Shown here piece after piece: positions 1 to 6,895 of a stretch of 8,954 nucleotides of DNA. Numbering within the stretch: position 1 is the first letter of the stretch; every line of letters starts with the position of its first letter. The translations under genes and the position numbers were made by a program. The notes below the pieces were generated by a model that saw nothing but the letters and a program-made list of their open reading frames with translations, made no database searches and was not told where the DNA came from. The stretch is from Flavisolibacter sp. (GTDB lineage Bacteria; Bacteroidota; Bacteroidia; Chitinophagales; Chitinophagaceae): positions 1 to 8,954 of the forward strand of contig JAICTW010000057.1 of NCBI GenBank assembly GCA_025936195.1, given 5' to 3'.

Positions 1-1049
1 GTTCTTACAATGACAAGCTGCTGGAAGCCGAAGTTCACCTGGCGCAAATGCCACAGGCCGGTGTGCCGGTAATGCGGCGATTGCTTGAGATGAATTTTAA
101 TTTATACTACAGCCGTTATGCATTGAATGAAGATAAGATTGCTATGCTGCTCGACAGCGATATTCAAACAGCCAATCCCAGCAAATTGTATTATGGATTA
201 AAAGAGCTGGCTACAAAAGCCGATAAGCAGGACGATCTGCTGGTGCATGATTTCACTACCTTATTGCCAACCGATAATGAACACATCGCCGAAATACCTG
301 AAGAAGAGAAAGCGGTCAAGCTGAAGTATTTTAAACTTTGGATACAGGAAACATTAGATCTTGCCGGAAGCATTGATGCGGATAAATTTTCCGGAGGCAT
401 TGCCTATTTGCTGCTGGCGCTTGCTTACCGCATTGATTATTTGATTGTGCCTGAAGGAAAATTATTAAGCGAACTGGAAAAAATAGTGGAGATCTATTTT
501 AGAAAAGATGATCGTCAGGTAACGGAAAAGAACCAGGAAATGATGGACTGCTTTCAGAGGATTTTATCCAAGGACAAAGAAGAAGTGTATCCTTATCTGT
601 TCCGGGCGAAATACACCTTTTCCATTGTCACGCCGCAGAACTACAAGACCGTTTCCGATTCTATTTTTAATGCCAATCAAAATATTGCATGGTACCGTGA
701 AAACAAATTAATAGACATAGCGGCGCAGATCAGTGAATACGGATTCTCCTATTGCCAGTATTCCTATAGCCTGCCAAGACCCGTTACTGAATTGTTCCGG
801 TTGTTTATGACGATCAACTATGGAAATTATTTTAATGAGCTTGGATTTAAAGACAGCTTGTATAATCCTGAAACAAACGAATACGACAGAGAGGCCATTA
901 TTTCAAGAATAAAATCCATTGAGCAAAAATGGAAGAGCAAGTATCCCGAACTTGATTTCAAAACAGATAAACTGAAGTTTGATAATAAGCTTGCGTTTAA
1001 TCAGTCATTCACAACGGAGGTGGAATACCTCAACCTCGAAACCAGATAA
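1..1049 (+). CDS. Unrecognised helical protein, 5'-truncated by the window edge
   Basis: The reading frame is open from position 3 to the TAA at 1047-1049, and the codons before the first internal ATG (48) encode a plausible helix (SYNDKLLEAEVHLAQ). The gene therefore most likely begins outside the window; a start at 48 is the alternative. The visible ~349 residues are rich in Glu, Lys, Leu and Tyr and look mostly alpha-helical. No signal peptide or membrane segment is visible in this part, and I recognise no catalytic motif. The pattern could suit a TPR-like or other helical-repeat scaffold, but that is only a guess from composition. The stop codon overlaps the ATG of the protease gene by one base (TAATG), so the two proteins are translationally coupled and probably act together, for example as a partner or regulator of the protease. 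The reading frame is secure; the function is unknown. Confidence 0.85.
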   Translation, partial: SYNDKLLEAEVHLAQMPQAGVPVMRRLLEMNFNLYYSRYALNEDKIAMLLDSDIQTANPSKLYYGLKELATKADKQDDLLVHDFTTLLPTDNEHIAEIPEEEKAVKLKYFKLWIQETLDLAGSIDADKFSGGIAYLLLALAYRIDYLIVPEGKLLSELEKIVEIYFRKDDRQVTEKNQEMMDCFQRILSKDKEEVYPYLFRAKYTFSIVTPQNYKTVSDSIFNANQNIAWYRENKLIDIAAQISEYGFSYCQYSYSLPRPVTELFRLFMTINYGNYFNELGFKDSLYNPETNEYDREAIISRIKSIEQKWKSKYPELDFKTDKLKFDNKLAFNQSFTTEVEYLNLETR

Positions 1050-2149
1050 TGAACACTCAGCAGATCATAGAACTCTATCGTCCCGCTATTATACAAATAG
1101 CCACGCAAGCAAGTACCGGTACCGGCTTTTACGTAAAGGAATTTGACCTGATCGTAACCAATGAACACGTGATTGGAAAGAATGCCGAAGTAACCATACA
1201 GGGAAGATTGTTTGAAAAGCGGTTGGCAAGAGTTTGGTACACTGATAAAAAACATGACCTTGCTTTTTTGGAACCACCCAGGGAAGTTCAGCTTCCATTA
1301 GTGAAGTTGGGTAATTACGATGAAACAAAAGACGGCGATGTAGTGGTTGCCATTGGTCATCCTTTCGGGTTGAATTATACGGCCACGCAAGGTGTGATCT
1401 CGAAAGTAGATAGAATAAGAGACGGGGTAAAATACATTCAGATTGATGCGGCGATTAATCCCGGAAATTCCGGTGGTCCGCTGGTGAATAAAGAAGGCGA
1501 GATCATTGGCATTAACTCATTTATTATTCGCGGCGGCGACAACCTGGGCTTTGCACTGCCGGTAAGTTATATTCGCGAAGCCCTGGAATTGTACCAACCT
1601 CATCGCGGCGAACCATCAACAAGATGCCATAGTTGCAACAACCTTGTTTTCCCAGCCAATATTGAATCAACAAAATATTGTCCTTTCTGCGGAACAGAAG
1701 TAAAGCTGCCCAAACCACCGGAAAGGGAAGCAAAGCCGGTAGGCATTTCCAAAGCAGTTGAAGAAATTTTGACGGAGTTGGGAAAAGATGTGAAGCTGGC
1801 GAGAGACGGCAATAACAACTGGAGTGTGAAAGAAGGAACAGCAAAAATTAAGATCAATTACAATCCGGATAATTATTTTGTGGCGGGTGATGCATACCTC
1901 TGCCAATTACCTGCAGACTATGCGCAGATCAAACCTTTGTATGAATTTCTATTGAAAGAAAATTACAAGCTGGACAGCCTGGTATTGAGTTGTGTAAAAC
2001 AAAACATTGTCCTTTCCTGCATTATGTACGATCTGGACATGACCAAGGATGCTGGCATTGAAATGTTCCGTGAGCTTTTTCAGAAAGCAGATTACTACGA
2101 TAATTTATTGGAAAAAGAATTTAGTTGTCTGGAATTGTTGGAGGAGTAG
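1049..2149 (+). CDS. Cytoplasmic trypsin-like serine protease with zinc ribbon and YbjN/CesT-like C-terminal domain
   Basis: This 366-residue protein has three parts. Residues 1-185 form an HtrA/DegP-type chymotrypsin-fold protease with an intact triad: His40 in VTNEHV, Asp70 in KHDLAF, Ser141 in GNSGGP; GHPFG and GFALPV are further family hallmarks. Residues 193-215 form a zinc ribbon with CxxC pairs at 193/196 and 211/214. Residues ~222-366 resemble the YbjN/type III secretion chaperone-like fold (a glycine-rich start, LP near 280, a helical end with AD-YxxLLEK); this last match is by pattern only. There is no signal peptide, membrane anchor or PDZ domain, unlike periplasmic HtrA/DegP, so it should act in the cytoplasm. 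The start overlaps the upstream stop codon, indicating coupling to the preceding gene. I infer regulated intracellular proteolysis in which the ribbon and C-terminal domain recognise partners. The substrate is unknown. Confidence 0.93.
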   Translation: MNTQQIIELYRPAIIQIATQASTGTGFYVKEFDLIVTNEHVIGKNAEVTIQGRLFEKRLARVWYTDKKHDLAFLEPPREVQLPLVKLGNYDETKDGDVVVAIGHPFGLNYTATQGVISKVDRIRDGVKYIQIDAAINPGNSGGPLVNKEGEIIGINSFIIRGGDNLGFALPVSYIREALELYQPHRGEPSTRCHSCNNLVFPANIESTKYCPFCGTEVKLPKPPEREAKPVGISKAVEEILTELGKDVKLARDGNNNWSVKEGTAKIKINYNPDNYFVAGDAYLCQLPADYAQIKPLYEFLLKENYKLDSLVLSCVKQNIVLSCIMYDLDMTKDAGIEMFRELFQKADYYDNLLEKEFSCLELLEE

Positions 2150-2156
2150 TTCAGAA

Positions 2157-2223
2157 GTTCACATGTTTGCGAGTTCGTCGCATTTCCTAACTCGTGAACT
2201 CGTGAACGGGCGAACCGGTAAAC
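2157..2223. repeat. Octamer-phased inverted repeat / strong hairpin after the protease gene
   Basis: Beginning 7 bases after the protease stop, eight consecutive 8-bp units run in one phase. The units at 2157, 2165 and 2173 begin with GTT, and those at 2189, 2197, 2205 and 2213 begin with AAC; AACTCGTG is perfectly repeated at 2189 and 2197. The left arm 2157-2175 pairs with 2189-2207: 15 Watson-Crick pairs and 2 G-U pairs in RNA, one 2-nt internal loop, and a 13-nt hairpin loop. No T-tract follows directly. It may end or stabilise the protease transcript, or be a copy of a dispersed palindromic element. The structure is read directly; the role is inferred. Confidence 0.75.
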
Positions 2224-2231
2224 TTTAAAAA

Positions 2232-2705
2232 GTGCAAAAGAAATTTCTTACAAAAGAACAAGCTCTTCAAAAATTAAAGCAATACTGTGCCTATCAGGAG
2301 CGCAGTCATTATGAAGTGCAGCAAAAACTTTGGGACCTGGGCGTTCGCCGTGCAGAACATGATGAGATCATTTCCACTTTAATTGAAGAAGATTATCTGA
2401 ACGAAGAACGGTTTGCCAAAGCCTTTGCCGGAGGAAAATTCCGAATGAAGGATTGGGGAAGAAAAAAGATCTATTATGCATTGAAAGAAAAACACGTTAG
2501 CGAATACAGCATCAAAAAAGCTATGAAAGAAATTGATGATGAGGAGTACAAAAAAGTATTGCAGGACCTGGCCGAAAAAAAATACGCCTCACTTAAAAGC
2601 GAACAATATTTGGTGCGAAAGAAAAAAACCATAGACTATTTACTGCAAAAAGGATATGAAGGGGATTTGATAACAAGAGTGGTAAATGGCTTGAATGAAA
2701 AATGA
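2232..2705 (+). CDS. recX: RecX family regulatory protein
   Basis: The 157-residue product matches the RecX family in length and layout: three tandem three-helix modules, with the conserved YCAYQERSHYEVQQKL stretch at about 18-33 and the LIEEDYLNEERFAKAF stretch at about 50-65, followed by RKKIYYALKEK. RecX proteins bind RecA filaments in the cytoplasm and modulate, mostly inhibit, RecA activity in recombination and the SOS response. The start is GTG at 2232: an in-frame TAA lies at 2226-2228 and the next Met codon is far inside the domain, so no other start is plausible. There is no Shine-Dalgarno sequence, only an A-rich leader. No recA is adjacent. The gene follows the hairpin element and so may be transcribed separately from the protease operon. 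It converges with the SulP gene. Confidence 0.92.
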   Translation: MQKKFLTKEQALQKLKQYCAYQERSHYEVQQKLWDLGVRRAEHDEIISTLIEEDYLNEERFAKAFAGGKFRMKDWGRKKIYYALKEKHVSEYSIKKAMKEIDDEEYKKVLQDLAEKKYASLKSEQYLVRKKKTIDYLLQKGYEGDLITRVVNGLNEK

Positions 2706-2834
2706 ATTCAATAAAATGATGGCGGACACCATACCTTGTTAATTAATGTGCACACGTAAGAGCAATATCATTTTCCCCGAATGTTCCAGATAATTGAGGT
2801 GTGTCGGAATATAGCAAGCCGTCAAATTAAATTG

Positions 2835-4394
2835 CTAATGTATCGCCGTCACATTCACCTTCTGAATATTGATCAACTGAATTTTAATATTCCTGTCTTC
2901 GGCTTTATGGTCGTATTCGCTGATGATCTCCAGAATATCGTAATCAATAAAATTGCAGTGACTTCCATCAATGGTTAGAAAGCTGTCCTCGGGGATATCA
3001 TCCAATGCATCACGTAACTTTACTTTGTTCAGAAACGTTACGTTTGAATTCAAACGGATCAAATAAGTTTCTCTTCCTTCCTTCATTGTCTTTATGATCT
3101 TGTATTCTGCATGGAAATTATTGCGAATGATGAAGAAGATGGAAAGCAGCAGGCCAATACTTACTCCAATTAAAAGATCGGTTGCCAGAATAACTCCGAT
3201 GGTAAGAATGAAAGGAAGAAATTGTTTCCAGCCCAGGTGCCACATGTTCCTATACAATTTTGGCCTGGTGAGATTATAACCGGTTACCGAGAGAATGACC
3301 GCCAGGGAAGCATTCGGGATTTTATTCAAGGCAAAAGGTATGGCGGCAACTGCCAGCAACAAAAACAATCCATGCGTAAATGCAGAAAGTTTTGTTCTTG
3401 CACCGGCATCCACATTAGCGGCACCTCGTACAATGACGGCGGTCATGGGAATGGCGCCTAATAATCCACAGGCGATATTGCCAATTCCCTGCGCCACTAA
3501 TTCCCTGTTCACCGGCGTAATACGATTGTGTTCATCCAATTTATCAATGGCTTCAATGCATAATAAAGTTTCCAGTGTGGCCAGCAGCCCAACGATCAAT
3601 CCGTCCTTCCATATTTCTGTTTTGGAAAAAAACTGGCTGAAATCGGGGAAAGAAATTTCTTTAAAAATATTGGCAGGTATGTTCACTAATTGTGTTGGCT
3701 TTAATGAGGAGACCGGAAGCTGGATAAAAATAAAATTGATAAGAATTCCCAATAGCACTACCACCAATGGAGCCGGAATGATCTTTAATTTTTTATGTCT
3801 GGCTCTTTGAAGAAAGATCATAACGGCCAGCGAAAGAATGGTTATTAAAATGGTGATCCTTGCCGTATGCAAATTCAGATCATGAAAATGTGCCTGGAAA
3901 TTTTTAGGGGAGAATAATTTTAAAAAGCCGCTTTGCCAGAAATCAGGTTGATCATAGCCCAGAGCAAAGGGGATTTCTTTAAAGATCAAAAGAATACCAA
4001 TAGCGGCCAGCATTCCTTTGATAACTGCCGAAGGAAAATAATTGGCAATAGTTCCCAACTTCAGGATTCCTAACAGAAGCTGAAAAATTCCTGCTACAAT
4101 AACCGCCAGCAAAAAAACTTTAAATCCGCCCAAAGAAATAATGGAAGCGGCAACTACAGTGGACAAACCCGCTGCCGGACCGGATACTGCCAGTTGCGAA
4201 CCGCTGATCAGGGAAACCACAATACCGCCAATGATGCCTGTAAGAATTCCCGAATACAAGGGCGCACCCGACGCCAGCGCAATACCCAGACACAAAGGAA
4301 GAGCCACTAAAAAAACAGAAAGTCCGGCCGGAAGATCATACTTCATCCAAATTAGCCGGTAATACTTGATTTTTCTTTTCACAGGAAAAAACAT
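2835..4394 (-). CDS. SulP family anion transporter with C-terminal STAS domain
   Basis: A 519-residue inner-membrane protein of the SulP (SLC26-like) family, which moves anions such as sulfate or bicarbonate. The opening YDLPAGLSVFLVALPLCLG (about 19-37) is the usual first helix. SGPAAGLSTVV (71-81) is the substrate-site region of TM3, and NRELVAQGIGNIACG-LLGAIPMTA (296-319) with VRGAANVDAGARTKL (322-336) is the TM8-10 signature. Residues ~440-519 form a short STAS domain (FLTIDGSHCNFIDYDIL) without the phosphorylatable DSSG serine of anti-sigma antagonists. The frame extends upstream to an ATG at 4505, but those 37 residues look non-coding, so I chose 4394; ATG 4346 would give 503 residues. 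SulP genes of this kind often sit beside a carbonic anhydrase, but none is present here, so the substrate stays open. No clear promoter or terminator is visible. Confidence 0.93.
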   Translation of the reverse strand: MFFPVKRKIKYYRLIWMKYDLPAGLSVFLVALPLCLGIALASGAPLYSGILTGIIGGIVVSLISGSQLAVSGPAAGLSTVVAASIISLGGFKVFLLAVIVAGIFQLLLGILKLGTIANYFPSAVIKGMLAAIGILLIFKEIPFALGYDQPDFWQSGFLKLFSPKNFQAHFHDLNLHTARITILITILSLAVMIFLQRARHKKLKIIPAPLVVVLLGILINFIFIQLPVSSLKPTQLVNIPANIFKEISFPDFSQFFSKTEIWKDGLIVGLLATLETLLCIEAIDKLDEHNRITPVNRELVAQGIGNIACGLLGAIPMTAVIVRGAANVDAGARTKLSAFTHGLFLLLAVAAIPFALNKIPNASLAVILSVTGYNLTRPKLYRNMWHLGWKQFLPFILTIGVILATDLLIGVSIGLLLSIFFIIRNNFHAEYKIIKTMKEGRETYLIRLNSNVTFLNKVKLRDALDDIPEDSFLTIDGSHCNFIDYDILEIISEYDHKAEDRNIKIQLINIQKVNVTAIH

Positions 4395-4607
4395 TGAGAA
4401 TCGGCAAGGTAAGTTTCCAAAAGACCTTGTGGTATGATTTACGTCAGTTCGATAAATTCTAAGAGTTTTTTTGCAATTGATAGGAGCATATTTGCTAAGC
4501 GGCACGAACCATTCATGGATTGGCGCAACAGTTCAAATAAAATAATTCGCCGGAGTTTTTTAATGACGTAACTTCTCTTCCCCATTTTTTTACCTAAAAA
4601 TTTATTT

Positions 4608-4985
4608 ATGACAACCCAGGAAGGCGTTATGACTACGCAGGACGTGGCCAATCGTTTTAACGAACTGGCGCAAACGGGCCAGTGGCAGCAAATTCAGGAC
4701 GAATTGTTTGCAGATGATGCCGTAAGCATCGAGCCTGAGCATTCACCCGGATTGAAAACTGTACAAGGCAGGGAAGCTATAAGCCAGAAAGGCAAAGAGT
4801 TTGGAGAGATGGTGGAAGAAATGCATGGCGGCTTTACCGGCGAGCCACAGGTGGCCGGCAATTATTTTGCCGTGGCTATGGGCATGGACTGCACCCTGAA
4901 GGGACAGGGGAGAATGAGGATGGATGAAATTGCGCTGTATGAAGTGAAGGATGGGAAAATTGTGAAAGAGCGGTTTTTCTATTGA
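4608..4985 (+). CDS. SnoaL/NTF2-like domain protein
   Basis: A small cytoplasmic protein of 125 residues (118 if started at 4629) with the cone-shaped alpha+beta SnoaL/NTF2-like layout: an N-terminal helix VANRFNELAQTGQWQQIQDEL, a strand with DDAVSIEPEH, the helix around EAISQKGKEFGEMVEE, and strands ending DGKIVKERFFY. The fold serves both as enzymes and as ligand-binding proteins; no catalytic residues can be assigned here. Two ATGs compete: 4608, and 4629, which is preceded by AGGAAGG at a 4-nt spacing. The first 7 codons look like a diverged copy of the next 7 (MTTQE / MTTQD), so the extra N-terminus probably arose by duplication. A weak promoter-like pair, TTGG at 4520 and TAATTCGC at 4543 spaced 19 nt, lies upstream. 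The gene is divergent to the SulP gene and separate from the next one. Confidence 0.85.
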   Translation: MTTQEGVMTTQDVANRFNELAQTGQWQQIQDELFADDAVSIEPEHSPGLKTVQGREAISQKGKEFGEMVEEMHGGFTGEPQVAGNYFAVAMGMDCTLKGQGRMRMDEIALYEVKDGKIVKERFFY

Positions 4986-5002
4986 TCCATTCTTATGGTG
5001 CT

Positions 5003-5036
5003 CAAGTCCTGTCATATAAAAGCGTGGCGGGACTTG
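5003..5036 (+). terminator. Possible weak terminator hairpin after the SnoaL-like gene
   Basis: CAAGTCCTG (5003-5011) pairs with CGGGACTTG (5028-5036) as a 9-bp stem including one G-U, with a 16-nt loop, 17 bases after the SnoaL-like stop. No T-run follows at once (TAGTTTATAAAG); a T-rich stretch appears only near 5062-5073. Termination is plausible but not strong. Confidence 0.35.
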
Positions 5037-5107
5037 TAGTTTATAAAGCTATCCGATCCTATTCTATTTTTTTAGCTTCCTCATCCCTTACTAAATACAA
5101 CGAAAAT

Positions 5108-5115
5108 TATTTTTG
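5108..5115 (+). promoter_or_regulatory. Candidate Bacteroidota -7 promoter box for the DUF6526-like gene
   Basis: TATTTTTG exactly matches the TAnnTTTG -7 consensus of Bacteroidota sigma factor promoters. It would give a leader of roughly 65-70 nt before the ATG at 5189. No TTTG -33 box lies at the usual ~19-nt spacing, so the assignment is tentative. Confidence 0.35.
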
Positions 5116-5188
5116 CATCAGTCCCGAAAGAAGAGAGCGACCAAAGCGATAGTGTACATTTATAAAAGTAACCACCAAAACAAAACCC

Positions 5189-5611
5189 ATGTCCAATCAG
5201 TCTGCTGCAAGCCATTCACGTTATGTGCCCGGTTTTCATTTTCTTACCTATATTATTATTCTCGCAGCTTTTTTTATTGCCATCGTTCTCATAGTCCATC
5301 GGGGCATTTCTCACGAAACGGTTTTTTACCTGCTTGTTACTATTGCTTTAGGCCTATTGGCTTTTTATCTGCGGCAGTTTTCCGTTCGAAACCAAGACCG
5401 TATTGTTCGTGCAGAAGAAAATTTCAGAAGTTATCGCCTTTCAGGCAAGGTACTGGATCCACGCCTTGACAGAAGCCAGATCATTGCACTTCGTTTTGCA
5501 GGGGATGAAGAGTTTGTAAGTCTAAGCCAGAAAGCTGCGAATGAAAATTTAAGTGCTTCTCAAATTAAAGCAGCCATACAAAACTGGAGGGCCGATCATC
5601 ATCGTGTTTGA
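5189..5611 (+). CDS. DUF6526-like two-helix membrane protein
   Basis: The 140-residue product starts with a short polar N-terminus and YVPGFHFLTY. Two membrane helices follow at about 17-37 and 45-62, then a cytoplasmic tail beginning QFSVRNQDRIVRAEENFRSYRL. The 'pHxYxPGFHF' entry, the two helices and the 'QDRxIRxEE' motif are the layout I know from DUF6526, a family of unknown function common in Bacteroidota. The tail (about 90-140) contains SQIIALRFAGDEEFVSL and a helical end, also usual for the family. The ATG at 5189 is preceded by an A-rich leader (CCACCAAAACAAAACCC), as in Bacteroidota. The gene stands alone, converging with the exported barrel-like protein gene. The function is unknown. 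Confidence 0.85.
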   Translation: MSNQSAASHSRYVPGFHFLTYIIILAAFFIAIVLIVHRGISHETVFYLLVTIALGLLAFYLRQFSVRNQDRIVRAEENFRSYRLSGKVLDPRLDRSQIIALRFAGDEEFVSLSQKAANENLSASQIKAAIQNWRADHHRV

Positions 5612-5634
5612 TGATGTGCTGAAGTAAAGAGCGG

Positions 5635-5656
5635 CGTTGACGGTCTCGGCTCAACG
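5635..5656. other. Small hairpin between convergent genes
   Basis: CGTTGA (5635-5640) and TCAACG (5651-5656) form a perfect 6-bp stem with a 10-nt loop in the 104-bp gap between two converging genes. A second small stem, CATCATC/GATGATG (5597-5616), overlaps the stop codon of the + strand gene. Neither has a T-run, so a role as bidirectional terminator is only possible. Confidence 0.25.
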
Positions 5657-5715
5657 GTGTACATGATTTGTCGTTGGCAAACGAAATTTATGAAGGTCCA
5701 TTTAGCATATGCCTC

Positions 5716-6222
5716 TTACCTGTAAGCGGGAGTTGGAGTAAAGCTATTGATCCGTTGCATGGTTGCCGGTGAATAGAATAACATGGGATAACTGCTTCTC
5801 TGAACACCGATGCTTCCCGAAACGGAAAAAGTTCTGGCATCGTTTACATACATCAGTCCCAAATTCACTGAAGGATTTACTCCAACATAATCGGATTTCA
5901 AACCGCTGTATGATTTAATGGCTGGTGAAAGAAAAGAACGGTTGAAGTTGATATAAGTGGGTGCAAGCCATATGCCTGTAAAAGCATAAAGGTTGTCATT
6001 CAACCGGCGGTTTAATTGCAAACCCACGGGTGCAGAAACCGCCGTAGCTGTAGTCCCGTTAAAAAAACTAAGACCAATGCCTATATTGCTGTAGGAAGTA
6101 ACCAGCCATTTCCTGCTTTGCATATGAGGAAGGTAACTGCTATCTCCACTAACCGGCTTAAACGATTGAGCCCGGAGAAGCAAAGAAGACGTCAATGCAA
6201 TAATCACAATTAATATCCGCAT
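5716..6222 (-). CDS. Small exported, beta-rich (outer-membrane barrel-like) protein
   Basis: The 168-residue product begins with a good Sec signal peptide: MRILIVIIALTSSLLLRAQS, with a likely cut after Ala18 before Gln. The mature part is rich in Gly, Ser, Tyr and Asn with alternating hydrophobic residues (SNIGIGLSFFNG, APVGLQLNRRL, YAFTGIWLAPTYINFN, NLGLMYVNDARTFSVSGSIGV), a pattern of antiparallel strands with short turns as in small outer-membrane barrels. The end FTPTPAYR is not the aromatic-ended barrel signal, and no type IX secretion tail is visible. No specific family is recognised. At about 150 mature residues it could be a compact 8-strand barrel or a periplasmic beta protein. An AT-rich stretch upstream contains TAATTTTA on the - strand, one base off the -7 consensus but very near the ATG. 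The gene is monocistronic. Confidence 0.75.
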   Translation of the reverse strand: MRILIVIIALTSSLLLRAQSFKPVSGDSSYLPHMQSRKWLVTSYSNIGIGLSFFNGTTATAVSAPVGLQLNRRLNDNLYAFTGIWLAPTYINFNRSFLSPAIKSYSGLKSDYVGVNPSVNLGLMYVNDARTFSVSGSIGVQRSSYPMLFYSPATMQRINSFTPTPAYR

Positions 6223-6491
6223 ATCATTTGATTGTTTATAAAATTACAATTTACCTTTTTATTAAAAACGGAAATACCTGAAAGCAATTATTGGAGAAGA
6301 CGAAAGGAATTTTTAAGAGATTAGATGGATTGGCTCTCGTCCTTGTTGATGATCTGCTGCACAAAGCCACGGTAATACAATAACAACGGAGAAGTTTTAA
6401 CTAACGATAAAGCCCCTCATTATTATAGCCGTTGCTATTTAATTATACTGAATTGAGAAGGTGAGTTTCCAGGATTATTACGGCCCTCGGT
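6223..6491. other. Intergenic stretch with no supported gene
   Basis: This 269-bp, AT-rich region lies between the start of the exported protein gene and the end of the DUF805 remnant. The only notable reading frame is a 31-codon one on the - strand (6321-6416), ending YYRGFVQQIINKDESQSI, which has no usable start and no recognised relatives. No RNA gene or clear promoter pair is seen. Confidence 0.5.
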
Positions 6492-6761
6492 TTAATCCTC
6501 CTGGTATCCATTTCCCGAAGTGTTTTGTTTCTGTTCAAAGGAAAATTGTGTATTGTTTCCGATGCCTTTAGGATTTTCTCCATACTTGTTATTGTCATGC
6601 TCACCTTCTGCAAACAACATCCACAAACCATAAAAAGGAATTAATTGAAACCATCCGCTATTACCTAAATCATGACAACGTTTGGCGCCTTGAGCCCATA
6701 AGAAAAATAAACAAGGAAGAAGAAGTAAATGTGTTAACCGACGTGTGAACTGGAATGAGCA
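6492..6761 (-). pseudogene. C-terminal remnant of a DUF805 family membrane protein
   Basis: The - strand frame between a TAG (6762-6764) and the TAA (6492-6494) has 89 codons and no ATG before the conserved part. It reads LLLLPCLFFLWAQ, then GAKRCHDLGNSGWFQLIPFY, then GLWMLFAEGEHDNNKYGENP. The R-x-H-D-x-G-x-S-G-W signature (about residues 28-37), a following membrane helix, and the E/D-NKYGxNPK close are the C-terminal hallmarks of DUF805 integral membrane proteins. The usual N-terminal half (two or so membrane helices and the FxGRxxRxEYW motif) is absent here and is not found in the sequence upstream up to the next gene. Residues 1-10 look unrelated, so the break is probably near 6730. No frameshift is needed within the fragment. 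It is most likely a truncated, dead copy; expression from a non-ATG start is unlikely. Confidence 0.7.
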
Positions 6762-6785
6762 CTAAAATAAAAAATCTTACTGAGT

Positions 6786-6861
6786 GTGTCAACGAATCGA
6801 CGGGTGCCACGCAAGATAGTTTTTATTGCAAGGATCTCTGGGTCGACACCCGTCCGGCACA
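6786..6861. repeat. Imperfect long inverted repeat in the gene-poor gap
   Basis: GACGGGTG (6799-6806) is perfectly inverted as CACCCGTC (6847-6854) across a 40-nt spacer. Weaker matches lie outside (GTG at 6786 with CAC at 6858-6860) and inside (AGAT with ATCT). It sits between the DUF805 remnant and the terminator of the kelch gene. It could be a remnant of a small mobile or dispersed repeat, or simply a structured 3' region. No target-site duplication was seen. Confidence 0.4.
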
Positions 6862-6895
6862 TAAAAGAAAAACCGGCACACATCGTACCGGCTTT
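6861..6895 (-). terminator. Intrinsic terminator of the kelch protein gene
   Basis: Read on the - strand, AAAGCCGG (6895-6888) pairs with CCGGTTTT (6876-6869) as an 8-bp stem with one G-U, an 11-nt loop, and then a T-rich run (TTTTTCTTTTAT) over 6872-6861. It lies 43 bases after the stop of the kelch gene and is a standard Rho-independent terminator. Confidence 0.75.

Noticed and set aside
2706..2834. Search for a bidirectional terminator between recX and the SulP gene
   Set aside because: Only a 4-bp stem (ATGG/CCAT near 2718-2732) without a T-run was found, which is too weak to call.
3295..3810. 171-residue + strand frame inside the SulP gene
   Set aside because: It is antisense to conserved membrane helices of SulP and shows no protein family features.
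4395..4505. N-terminal extension of the SulP gene to the ATG at 4505
   Set aside because: The added 37 residues have no transporter-like features, and the family normally begins shortly before the YDLPAG helix.
5113..5469. 118-residue + strand frame overlapping the DUF6526-like gene
   Set aside because: It is a shifted frame with a Cys/Ser/Tyr/His-rich composition typical of an off-frame reading of membrane-helix codons.
6321..6416. 31-codon - strand frame ending YYRGFVQQIINKDESQSI
   Set aside because: The end looks protein-like, but there is no ATG, GTG or TTG at a sensible position, it is short enough to arise by chance, and no family is recognised.
6443..6631. 62-residue - strand frame starting MVCGCCLQKV
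   Set aside because: It overlaps the DUF805 remnant in another frame; the remnant frame carries recognisable family motifs and this one does not.
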